The notes beneath the pieces were generated by a model that saw only the letters and a program-made list of their open reading frames with translations, was not told the DNA's origin and searched no databases. Both the position numbers and the translations under genes were made by a program. Below, piece by piece: positions 6,928 through 13,154 of a DNA stretch of 23,423 nucleotides; within the stretch, counting starts at the first letter, position 1; each line of letters opens with the position of its first letter. The DNA comes from a virus, in the IMG/VR virus record IMGVR_UViG_3300049783_001308, positions 1 to 23,423 of that record; one strand, written 5' to 3'.

Positions 6928-7662
6928 ATGACAAATAAATTAATACTTCAATCAATAATTAATAAATACTATTTAGGGCTTAATGAGTCAGTTAGATGGG
7001 AAATTAATAATAATACAGTAAACATTGATTTTATGACTCCTACAAAGGATGTTATAGGAAGTGTTTCGTGTGATAACTTTGAACTGGAAGATAGTAAATT
7101 AGCTATTTATGATACTAAAAAATTACAAAACTTAATTAGTATTTGCAGTGGTGATTTACTTCTGGAATTAACAAAGAATAATGCACTCAATACTAAACTT
7201 CAAATATCAGATTTAAATTTCAACCTAACATATGCACTATCTGATCCATTACTAATTGGTAAAGTTGGAACTGTAAACAATGCCGAGTGGGTTGTTGAAT
7301 TAAATTTAGAGGAAGAAGATATAACTAACTTGATTAAAGCCAAAAGTGCATTAGCATTAGTAGATAATATGATAGTTACAACAACAACTAACCTAGATGA
7401 TGAAGATGTTGTTGAATTTGTATTTGGTGATGAATCTGGACATAATAACAAAATTACATACCAAATGTCGGGTTCTATTAAAGAACAAAATATGAAATTA
7501 CCATTTAACTCAGATATGCTAAAAACTATCCTCCAGGCAAATAAAGATATGGAGGGTGGGAAATTATATTTAAGCTCAATGGGGCTTATGAAATTAGAAT
7601 TCTCACATGATGGAATTTCTAGTGAGTATTTTATGGTGCGTCGTGTTGAAACAAATTTTTAA
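6928..7662 (+). CDS. DNA polymerase sliding clamp (gp45-like)
   Basis: A 244-residue protein of the T4 gp45 sliding-clamp type (T4 protein 228 residues), which forms a trimeric ring around DNA and tethers the polymerase. Identification rests on position directly after the polymerase, size, the alternating beta-strand character, and the C-terminal block MKLPFNSDMLKTILQANKDMEGGKLYLSS followed by GLMKLEFSHDGISSEYFMVRR in the source frame, which resembles the last strands of gp45 and PCNA-like clamps (quoted here in two parts: residues about 191-210 and 214-241). The N-terminal half (NLISICSGDLLLEL) fits the first domain. Sequence similarity across these clamps is low, so the assignment depends partly on context, which is strong. 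A promoter-like element overlaps its last codons. Confidence 0.82.
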   Translation: MTNKLILQSIINKYYLGLNESVRWEINNNTVNIDFMTPTKDVIGSVSCDNFELEDSKLAIYDTKKLQNLISICSGDLLLELTKNNALNTKLQISDLNFNLTYALSDPLLIGKVGTVNNAEWVVELNLEEEDITNLIKAKSALALVDNMIVTTTTNLDDEDVVEFVFGDESGHNNKITYQMSGSIKEQNMKLPFNSDMLKTILQANKDMEGGKLYLSSMGLMKLEFSHDGISSEYFMVRRVETNF

Positions 7663-7676
7663 TATACGTATACTCG
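7645..7676 (+). promoter_or_regulatory. Putative promoter upstream of hsp20 (weaker match)
   Basis: GTTGA at 7645-7649 and TATACT at 7669-7674 keep the same spacing (TTG, 20 bases, TATAYT) as the other elements in this window, and CG precedes the TATA as in TTCGTATATT. The -7 half is less perfect (TATACTCG). The 90-base gap to the hsp20 ATG at 7753 is the longest in the window, so the transcript would have a leader of about 70 bases. The leader contains GCTG-N9-CAGC (about 7721-7737), a weak possible hairpin near the start codon that I would not call a thermosensor without a folding calculation. Confidence 0.45.
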
Positions 7677-7752
7677 ATATAAGTTTACAGCTAGGGCATA
7701 AAGTTATATTAATATTAACCGCTGATCTAAAGACAGCACAAAATTAAATGAT

Positions 7753-8178
7753 ATGAGTACATTATTTTATGAAGAGACTATGTCTCCCTTCGATATTTTA
7801 TATCGAAATTATTTCAAAGCAGATGAAGCATTCGCTCCTGCACTAAATTCAAAACAACCCCACCCCTTAGACATCTATCACGATAAAGACGGTCTCTACT
7901 TTGAAATTGCCTGCACAGGTCTTAGCAAAGAAGATATCCAACTTAAAGTTGAAGGAGATGTTCTATCAATTATCTATCAAAAACCTGATGAAAATGAACC
8001 TAAAGATTATTCGGGTTATATTTACCACGGTTTAAGTAGAAAATCCTTTAATTTAGGGTACAAAATTGTACCTAAGTTTGATTTAACTAAAATCACAGCA
8101 GAAATGGAAAATGGGTTATTGTTAATAACTCTCCCACTTTCAGTAGAATTAAAACCAAAATCAATTAAAATTAAATAA
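7753..8178 (+). CDS. Small heat shock protein (Hsp20 / alpha-crystallin family)
   Basis: A 141-residue ATP-independent holdase chaperone that binds unfolding proteins and forms oligomers. The alpha-crystallin domain spans about residues 38-130: it opens with PLDIYHDKDGLYFEIACTGL (the typical P.vdi.e....y.v.a.lPG block), continues with SKEDIQLKVEGDVLSI, and contains the hallmark AEMENGLLLITLP (A-x-x-x-NGLL-x-I-x-LP). The C-terminal tail KSIKIK supplies an IxI/V-like anchor for oligomer assembly. The N-terminus (STLFYEETMSPFDILYRNYF) is the short variable arm. Small heat shock genes are frequent in marine T4-like phages; next to groES/groEL it suggests a folding module for phage proteins such as virion subunits. 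Confidence 0.93.
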   Translation: MSTLFYEETMSPFDILYRNYFKADEAFAPALNSKQPHPLDIYHDKDGLYFEIACTGLSKEDIQLKVEGDVLSIIYQKPDENEPKDYSGYIYHGLSRKSFNLGYKIVPKFDLTKITAEMENGLLLITLPLSVELKPKSIKIK

Positions 8179-8195
8179 AAGTTTTCACACAATAA

Positions 8196-8227
8196 CGTGT
8201 CCTAGCGTAAATTTATTCGTATATTAC
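8196..8227 (+). promoter_or_regulatory. Putative promoter of the GroES/GroEL operon
   Basis: TTCGTATATT at 8216-8225 is identical to the -7 region of the folE promoter, and the next bases (CGGTATAAATAAAAAAAGTTAT) repeat the folE leader almost base for base. The -33 box is the weakest of the set: CGTGT stands at 8196-8200 where the others have TTTGG. It lies in a 78-base gap after hsp20. Genes served would be the 105-residue unknown, groES, groEL and perhaps the following unknown. Confidence 0.6.
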
Positions 8228-8256
8228 GGTATAAATAAAAAAAGTTATCTAAAATT

Positions 8257-8574
8257 ATGAGTTGTACTATTATTAAAGATCCCGCAATTAATCCATTTTT
8301 CATTTCCAAAGATCAGTATTGTTATACTGTAATGGAAACAATTACACCTGACAAGAAAAACCTAGGTAGGTTTGGTAATAAAGGTAATAAAAGTGAAGGT
8401 GAGAATTATGAAAAAGCATTAGGTCATTTCAGCACCTTACCAGGTGCCTTAAAGATGATTGTTAAGTCTAAAGTAGATTTAAAACCCGAATATGATACTA
8501 TCCAAGATTATATAGGAGAGATCCGAAATCAACAGGATGAAATGAAAGAATTATTAAATAAAATAGGAATATAA
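8257..8574 (+). CDS. Unknown phage protein, first gene of the GroES/GroEL operon
   Basis: A 105-residue protein with no function I can assign. The N-terminal part (about residues 1-35) looks like beta strands (NPFFISKDQYCYTVMETI), followed by a flexible Gly/Asn/Lys-rich loop (GRFGNKGNKSEGENYEKAL), then HFSTLPGALKMIVKSKV and a helical C-terminus (EIRNQQDEMKELLNKIGI). It has no membrane segment and no obvious catalytic motif. Its promoter-like element is strong, and groES begins one base after its stop (taatATG), so it is co-expressed with the chaperonin. Whether it is a chaperonin cofactor or a passenger cannot be told from sequence. Confidence 0.75.
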   Translation: MSCTIIKDPAINPFFISKDQYCYTVMETITPDKKNLGRFGNKGNKSEGENYEKALGHFSTLPGALKMIVKSKVDLKPEYDTIQDYIGEIRNQQDEMKELLNKIGI

Positions 8575-8575
8575 T

Positions 8576-8869
8576 ATGAAGTTAGAAGCAATGTTCGATG
8601 CGGTTATCGTAAAACCGATTAAGGAAGAGGAAACAATGTATGGAAATATCATTGTGCCTGATTTAGGAAAAGACAAAAATGAAAAAGGAGAAGTAGTAGC
8701 TGTAGGACCAGGTAAATTCTCAGTCACCGGAGATCATTTCCTTAAAACTAATGTTGAAATTGGTGATGTAGTTGTTTTACCAACTATGGGGTTTACAAAG
8801 TTAGAACATGATGGTGAGGAATATTTCGTAGGACCAGAGGCAATGATATTAGCAAGAATTAAAAAATAA
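8576..8869 (+). CDS. groES: Co-chaperonin GroES (Cpn10)
   Basis: A 97-residue GroES homologue, the lid of the GroEL folding chamber, which forms a heptameric ring. The N-terminal strand FDAVIVKPIKEEE matches the family's DrVlVkp.e.e block. The mobile loop that docks on GroEL is ETMYGNIIVPDL (residues about 19-30), with IIV in place of the usual IVL hydrophobic triplet. The roof region follows as GEVVAVGPGK (about 39-48), and the C-terminus is YFVGPEAMILARIK (typical y.i..e.dilai). Length equals that of bacterial GroES. It is followed six bases later by groEL, the standard operon order. Phages that carry both subunits can form a complete chamber without the host's. Confidence 0.95.
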   Translation: MKLEAMFDAVIVKPIKEEETMYGNIIVPDLGKDKNEKGEVVAVGPGKFSVTGDHFLKTNVEIGDVVVLPTMGFTKLEHDGEEYFVGPEAMILARIKK

Positions 8870-8874
8870 ATAAA

Positions 8875-10485
8875 ATGTCAGTAGATTTAAGAAAAGAGAT
8901 AAAATTTGGAGCAGAAGCTCGAAAACAATTAATGGATGGTATTGATATCCTAGCGGATGCCGTAGTAAGCACATTAGGACCTAATGGTAGAAATGTATTA
9001 ATTGACCAATCCCCGGCACCACCACAATCAACAAAAGATGGTGTTACAGTAGCAAAAAATGTGATTGTAGATGGTCATATTCAAAATCTCGGAGTTCAAG
9101 TAGTTAAAGCTGCTGCTACCAAAACCGCCGATAAAGCAGGTGATGGTACAACAACTTCCACTTTACTAGCACGTGAGATGATCAAAGAAGGTTTATCACA
9201 TCTTAACAATGGAGCAAATGCTACTGAAGTTAGACGTAGCATTGATAAAGCAGTTAAAGAAGTAATTAGTGTTCTTAAAGCTAATTCCGAAGATATATCA
9301 TCTGAAGACCAACTAGAACAAGTAGCTACTATATCAGCCAATAACGATCCAGAAGTAGGAAAGTTAATTGCTACTGCAATTGATAAAGTAGGTAGAGATG
9401 GTGTAGTTCACATTGAAGAAAGCAAATCAGGTGAAACTTATCTTGAAACTGTAGAAGGTATGCAATTTAATCGTGGTTATAAATCCCACTTCTTTGTTAC
9501 TGACAATAACTCAATGTCTTGTAAATTAGACGATGTTTATGTTTTAATTGCAAATCACAGTTTTACACAGGTAAAAGAATTATTGCCTATTTTAGAACAA
9601 GTATCAGCAACTGATAAATCACTATTAATAATTGCCGAAGATATTGAAAATGAAGCATTAGCAACATTGATTGTTAATAAAGCCCGAGGTGCTTTGAAAG
9701 TAGCAGCAGTTAAAGCTCCAGATTTTGGAGATCGTCGTAAACTTATCTTAGATGATATAGCAGCCGTAACCGGTGGTGTAGTATTTGACAAAGATAAAGG
9801 TATGAAATTAGATAAATTTAGCTGGGATTGGTTTGGTCAAGCTCGTGCAGTCACAATTACAAAAGAAGAAACTACAATTGTAGATGGTAATGGTGCTGAA
9901 GAAGATATTGAATTAAGAGTATCTGAACTTCAAAATCAAATCGAAGAATCGAAAACCCCATTTGAAACTGAACAATTACAAAATCGTTTAGCCAAAATGG
10001 TAGGTGGCGTTTCTATAATTCACGTAGGTGGTTATAATGAAACTGAAATGAGAGAAAAGAAAGATAGAGTTGATGATGCCTTGCATGCTACAAAAGCTGC
10101 ACTTGAAGAAGGTATTGTACCTGGTGGTGGGGCAGCTTTACTAGCCGCACGTAAAGGAATAACATTAGGTAGCATAGGTGCTGGTATTGTGTATAAAGCT
10201 TGTGGTAAACCATTCGAACAAATCCTAGTAAATGCTGGTAAATCATCAGTAGAAGCTCAGATAGTTGGTTATAGTTTAGATGAAACAAATTCATGGTTAG
10301 GTTATAATATCAAAACCGAAGAAGTTGTAGATATGAAAGAAGCAGGTATATGCGATCCAGCTAAAGTAACACGTACAGCATTAGAAAATGCAGCCTCAGT
10401 AGCAGGAACATTACTATTAACCGAATGTGTTTTAGTTCCCCACCCTGATAAGAAAGATCCTACACCTGATGAAATGCATTATTAA
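8875..10485 (+). CDS. groEL: Chaperonin GroEL (Cpn60)
   Basis: A 536-residue GroEL homologue, slightly shorter than E. coli GroEL (548). ATP-site motifs are intact: TLGPNGRNVLID (residues about 32-43), GDGTTTSTLLA (about 88-98, with the catalytic-site Asp of GDGTTT), VDDALHATKAALEEG (holding the Asp equivalent to E. coli D398), and PGGGAAL. The apical domain contains GMQFNRGYKSHFF, where E. coli has GMQFDRGYLSPYF, so most of the GroES/substrate-binding surface is kept. The equatorial C-terminus, YNIKTEEVVDMKEAGICDP and RTALENAASVAGTLLLTE, is standard, but the flexible Gly-Gly-Met tail is missing; the protein ends in PTPDEMHY. It is preceded by groES. The likely role is folding of phage capsid or other proteins during infection. 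Confidence 0.97.
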   Translation: MSVDLRKEIKFGAEARKQLMDGIDILADAVVSTLGPNGRNVLIDQSPAPPQSTKDGVTVAKNVIVDGHIQNLGVQVVKAAATKTADKAGDGTTTSTLLAREMIKEGLSHLNNGANATEVRRSIDKAVKEVISVLKANSEDISSEDQLEQVATISANNDPEVGKLIATAIDKVGRDGVVHIEESKSGETYLETVEGMQFNRGYKSHFFVTDNNSMSCKLDDVYVLIANHSFTQVKELLPILEQVSATDKSLLIIAEDIENEALATLIVNKARGALKVAAVKAPDFGDRRKLILDDIAAVTGGVVFDKDKGMKLDKFSWDWFGQARAVTITKEETTIVDGNGAEEDIELRVSELQNQIEESKTPFETEQLQNRLAKMVGGVSIIHVGGYNETEMREKKDRVDDALHATKAALEEGIVPGGGAALLAARKGITLGSIGAGIVYKACGKPFEQILVNAGKSSVEAQIVGYSLDETNSWLGYNIKTEEVVDMKEAGICDPAKVTRTALENAASVAGTLLLTECVLVPHPDKKDPTPDEMHY

Positions 10486-10487
10486 TC

Positions 10488-10760
10488 ATGGGTAAGAAAA
10501 TTATAGAACATAATGAGTTAATTGCAGTTAGAATCCCCCCAGGTGACAAGTGGTCACTTGTGGGAGATCCTAAAAAGGAAATCTTTTCAACTTTAACAGA
10601 TACTTTAGAAGCATTCCTCCATCAAACCAATTTTAAAGGATCTTATAGATTAGACCCAATGGATAGTAAATTATATGCTATTCAATCTACAGAGGAAGAA
10701 GTATTAAAAGAAGAACCTAAAATGTTTTCTTTGTATGGAGAATTTAAACAAGGCACATAA
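10488..10760 (+). CDS. Unknown small protein downstream of groEL
   Basis: A 90-residue acidic protein starting two bases after the groEL stop, so probably part of the chaperonin operon. The sequence suggests a small alpha/beta fold: strands IIEHNELIAVRIP and WSLVGD, then a helix TLTDTLEAFLHQT, strands GSYRLD and KLYAIQS, and an acidic stretch TEEEVLKEEPK near residues 68-78. No motif is recognised. No cysteines or membrane segment are present. The gene is supported by tight spacing and frame consistency. Confidence 0.7.
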   Translation: MGKKIIEHNELIAVRIPPGDKWSLVGDPKKEIFSTLTDTLEAFLHQTNFKGSYRLDPMDSKLYAIQSTEEEVLKEEPKMFSLYGEFKQGT

Positions 10761-10762
10761 AA

Positions 10763-10794
10763 TTTGGATAAGTCAAAAATAATTCGTATATTTA
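10763..10794 (+). promoter_or_regulatory. Putative promoter of the clamp-loader operon
   Basis: TTTGG at 10763-10767 and TATATT at 10787-10792 are separated by exactly 19 bases, with TTCG immediately before the TATATT. It lies in the 50-base gap after the 10488 gene. The predicted start site near 10798-10802 leaves a leader of about 10 bases before the ATG at 10811. Downstream are the small membrane protein, clamp loader, gp62-like subunit and genes coupled to them. Confidence 0.7.
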
Positions 10795-10810
10795 AACCAT
10801 AAATAAGAAT

Positions 10811-10930
10811 ATGAGTGTAGAAGGAATTTTATTAGGATTAGGGTTAGCATTAAATGTTGGTCTATTTATATGGGGTGTTTTTTATCTTGCAAAAGCAATT
10901 AGAGATAACAATAAAAACGATTTTCTATAA
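10811..10930 (+). CDS. 39-residue single-pass membrane protein, unknown function
   Basis: A short frame (ATG 10811, stop TAA 10928-10930) encodes a 39-residue protein. Residues about 5-27 form a hydrophobic helix (GILLGLGLALNVGLFIWGVF and on), followed by a charged tail (AKAIRDNNKNDFL), so it would be a one-pass inner-membrane peptide with its charged end probably in the cytoplasm. Support for it being real: it sits right after a good promoter-like element, has the leader aaataagaatATG, and its stop overlaps the clamp-loader start as TAATG, the same arrangement seen at several other gene pairs here. No function can be proposed; it is too short for homology by eye. Confidence 0.6.
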   Translation: MSVEGILLGLGLALNVGLFIWGVFYLAKAIRDNNKNDFL

Positions 10931-11844
10931 TGATGAATAAAGAACACAGCTTACTAACTGAAAAGTATCGACCAGCTAAACTGGAGAACTATGTTGGGAA
11001 TGAACATATTAAGAAGACTATTAAACAATATCTTGAACAAAATGATATCCAGAATTTTATATTTCAGGGTCCAAGTGGAACTGGAAAAACTACACTGGCT
11101 AAAATTATTGTTAAAAATTTAGATTGTGATTACCTCTACATTAACGCGAGTGATGAGAGAGGAATTGAAACTATAAGAGATAAAGTATCAGGTTTTGCTA
11201 GTACAATGTCATTTCAACCCTTAAAGGTAATTATTTTAGATGAAGCTGATTTTTTAACAATTCAAGCTCAAGCATCTTTACGTAATATTATTGAAACATT
11301 TTCCAAAACCACCCGTTTTATCATGACGTGTAATTTTGTAGAACGTATTATTGATCCATTACAATCTCGTTGCCAGGTATTAAAAATAATACCACCAACT
11401 AAGAAAGACGTTGCTAAACATATTGCTTGGGTTTTAGGTGAGGAAAAAATTGAATTTGAATTAGGAGATATAGTAATTATTGTAAACCAATTCTATCCTG
11501 ACTTACGTAAATGTCTCAACACAATACAATTATCAACCCAAAATAATAAACTTATAATTGATAAATCAATACTTGTATCATCTAATTATATGGCTCAAGT
11601 AGTTAAAGAATTATCAAAACCTAAACCCAAATGGAATGAAATTAGACAAATTATTGCAAACTCCAATGTTCAAGATTTTGAAGAGTTATACCGTTTCCTT
11701 TATGATAACGCTAATTTATATTCACCAGGTAGTGAAGGAATGGTGGCGATCCACTTAAATGAATACTCATATCAAGCAAATTTCCGTATTGATAAAGAAA
11801 TTTCAGTGATGGCTTTAATAGCAAAACTAATAGAATTAAAATAA
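10930..11844 (+). CDS. Clamp-loader large subunit (gp44 / RFC small-subunit-like AAA+ ATPase)
   Basis: A 304-residue AAA+ ATPase that opens the sliding clamp and loads it on primer-template DNA. Visible motifs: LTEKYRPAKLENYVGN (the RFC N-terminal box), Walker A GPSGTGKT (residues 47-54), Walker B IILDEAD (101-107), sensor 1 FIMTCN (130-135) and the SRC motif with the arginine finger (146-148). The collar domain follows with YPDLRKCLNTIQ (sensor 2 region). Length is close to T4 gp44 (319). The frame can start at either ATG of ATGATG at 10930 and 10933; the first overlaps the upstream stop (TAATG). The gp62-like partner lies two genes downstream, as the T4-type loader needs both. Confidence 0.95.
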   Translation: MMNKEHSLLTEKYRPAKLENYVGNEHIKKTIKQYLEQNDIQNFIFQGPSGTGKTTLAKIIVKNLDCDYLYINASDERGIETIRDKVSGFASTMSFQPLKVIILDEADFLTIQAQASLRNIIETFSKTTRFIMTCNFVERIIDPLQSRCQVLKIIPPTKKDVAKHIAWVLGEEKIEFELGDIVIIVNQFYPDLRKCLNTIQLSTQNNKLIIDKSILVSSNYMAQVVKELSKPKPKWNEIRQIIANSNVQDFEELYRFLYDNANLYSPGSEGMVAIHLNEYSYQANFRIDKEISVMALIAKLIELK

Positions 11845-11863
11845 ACAATAAATAAATAAGCAA

Positions 11864-12109
11864 ATGTCAGAACAAGAAAAAATGAATCTCAATGTAGATT
11901 TGAAAACCACAACAGCAATCGAAACACCTGATGGTGGTCAAGTATTTAATCAAGGAATACTTCTTCGTAAAGTATCAAAATTTGTAGTAGGTGCTGAAGA
12001 AGATGCAGTAATGCCAATTCCAGTATTCTACGATCCTACATCAGGTAAAATTCTAGCAAGTACTATCCCATTGGAACTTAGAGAAGAATATAAAGAATAT
12101 TCTATTTAA
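11864..12109 (+). CDS. Unknown small protein between the clamp-loader genes
   Basis: An 81-residue protein with strand-rich character: TTAIETPDGGQVFNQGILLRKVSKFVV, in the source one run from residue about 16 to 42, then an acidic turn, IPVFYDPTSGKILASTIP and a charged end ELREEYKEYSI. It has no cysteine, membrane segment or known motif. It is coupled to the gp62-like gene by a TAATG overlap at 12107-12111, and lies between the two loader subunits, so its expression should match the replication proteins. It could be a virion or regulatory protein; nothing in the sequence decides. Confidence 0.7.
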   Translation: MSEQEKMNLNVDLKTTTAIETPDGGQVFNQGILLRKVSKFVVGAEEDAVMPIPVFYDPTSGKILASTIPLELREEYKEYSI

Positions 12110-12546
12110 TGTCTAAAACAGAGGTAAAAAATATTTTTGGATGGTTGGATGAGATAACTGTAAAGAAATCTCATCCAGATTCCTTCTCTGAAAAAGATTG
12201 GGATAAATGGAATTCTTACATGATACATAGATATTTATCGATGTATATAGGTTACATTGATATTGTGAATTATGTGCAAAAAGTAAGCCCACAAAGTAAG
12301 AAACAAATATATTCAATCTACCTCGAAATGATTCCTAAAAAGAAAGTATACCTCAAATACATTAAAAACGAAAATAAAAAACATTATCAAGAATTAGCAG
12401 GATATGTTGCTAAATACTTTGAATGTTCTCTTGGTGAAGCCGACCACTACATTGATATTTTACGAGATGGTGTTAGAGGAATTTTATGGGATATGGGAGT
12501 AAATGAAGAAGACGCAGAAAAATTAATAAAAAAAGCCAAGTTATGA
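12109..12546 (+). CDS. Probable clamp-loader small subunit (gp62-like)
   Basis: A 145-residue, mostly helical protein that resembles the T4 gp62 family (Phage_clamp_A). gp62 is the non-ATPase subunit that bridges the gp44 ring and the sliding clamp. The best resemblance is IPKKKVYLKYIKNENKKHYQ (residues about 75-94), comparable to the VPRGKRYGKWAK block of gp62, followed by LAGYVAKYFECSLGEADHYI (helix-turn-helix, about 96-115), comparable to LLAKRYQVNTNDAINY. It is shorter than T4 gp62 (187). Context is strong: it follows the gp44-like gene with one small gene between. The N-terminal half (FGWLDEITVKK, MIHRYLSMYIGYIDIVNYV) is typical of proteins annotated as phage clamp loader. The final ATGA overlaps the next start. 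Confidence 0.7.
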   Translation: MSKTEVKNIFGWLDEITVKKSHPDSFSEKDWDKWNSYMIHRYLSMYIGYIDIVNYVQKVSPQSKKQIYSIYLEMIPKKKVYLKYIKNENKKHYQELAGYVAKYFECSLGEADHYIDILRDGVRGILWDMGVNEEDAEKLIKKAKL

Positions 12547-12761
12547 GTAAATTAAAAAACATGCTCTACACATCAGCAATTGCTGATAAAGCAAAAGCAT
12601 TATTAACCTTAGAGTTACTAGAAAAAAACCCGGCAGGTATTGGAGATCATTCAACTACAGATTTTTACAAAAATGCTGAAGAAGCAATTTCAATGTTAGC
12701 TGAAGCCGATGATAGGTTAGAAGCAATTGAAAAATATTTAACCAAAAAACAAGTTGTGTAA
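12543..12761 (+). CDS. Small helical protein of unknown function
   Basis: A 72-residue protein, predicted almost wholly helical (AIADKAKALLTLELLEKNP, DFYKNAEEAISMLAEADDRL, EAIEKYLTKK), with a short central loop GIGDHSTTD. It overlaps the previous gene by ATGA and the next by TAATG, so it is translated within a tightly coupled chain running from the clamp loader to the Nmad1 protein. It has no catalytic motif or membrane segment. No function is proposed. Confidence 0.7.
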   Translation: MSKLKNMLYTSAIADKAKALLTLELLEKNPAGIGDHSTTDFYKNAEEAISMLAEADDRLEAIEKYLTKKQVV

Positions 12762-13150
12762 TGGGGGTAAGTGAAAGACAAGAAGAAAAAACCAATATCG
12801 AGATTAAATCGAAATCAACTATAAATGATTTTGAATCAACATACCCTGAATTAGCTAAAGAATTTCAAATAATCCAACAAGAACAGTATAATTTATTTGC
12901 TGGTAAAATGATGGATTATGGAATTTCAAATATTTCTTTAGGGTCTACTCTCACAGAAAAAGAAGATGTACAGCTCTCGTTGACAGGTATTTGGTTGCGT
13001 TGTAACGACAAGATAAACCGCCTAAAAAACATGTTAAAGCGAGAGGGTCGCAGTTATGTTAATGATGAACCCATGATTGATAGTTTTATCGATATATCTA
13101 ACTATGGTATTATAGCCCAGTTAGTGGTAAGGGGTAAATGGAAAAAATAA
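12761..13150 (+). CDS. DUF1599 / nucleotide modification associated domain 1 (Nmad1) protein
   Basis: A 129-residue protein matching, from memory, the DUF1599 family, also named nucleotide modification associated domain 1. Diagnostic stretches are YPELAKEFQIIQQEQYNLF (residues about 27-45), KMMDYGISNISLGSTL (about 49-64), LSLTGIWLRCNDKINRLKN (about 73-91) and FIDISNYGIIAQLVVRGKW (about 109-127). The domain was linked by comparative genomics (Iyer and colleagues) to phage operons for modified DNA bases; its biochemical role is not established as far as I know. The link fits the deazaguanine genes at the left of this window, but they lie about 9 kb away with replication genes between. It is coupled to its upstream neighbour by TAATG. 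Confidence 0.8.
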   Translation: MGVSERQEEKTNIEIKSKSTINDFESTYPELAKEFQIIQQEQYNLFAGKMMDYGISNISLGSTLTEKEDVQLSLTGIWLRCNDKINRLKNMLKREGRSYVNDEPMIDSFIDISNYGIIAQLVVRGKWKK

Positions 13151-13154
13151 AGTT

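Noticed and set aside
7663-7672. Palindrome TATACGTATA after the clamp gene as a repressor operator
   Set aside because: Ten bases of simple AT-rich palindrome coincide with the promoter-like element, which explains it better; no second copy was seen.
7675-7752. A tRNA or small RNA gene, or a thermosensor, in the longest gap
   Set aside because: No cloverleaf or TψC-like GTTCRA segment is present, and the only pairing seen is GCTG-N9-CAGC. Nothing supports an RNA gene without folding or expression data.
8186-8201. Small hairpin ACAC-N6-GTGT after hsp20 as a terminator
   Set aside because: The stem is only four pairs and no U-run follows; too weak to call. I found no convincing intrinsic terminator anywhere in the window.
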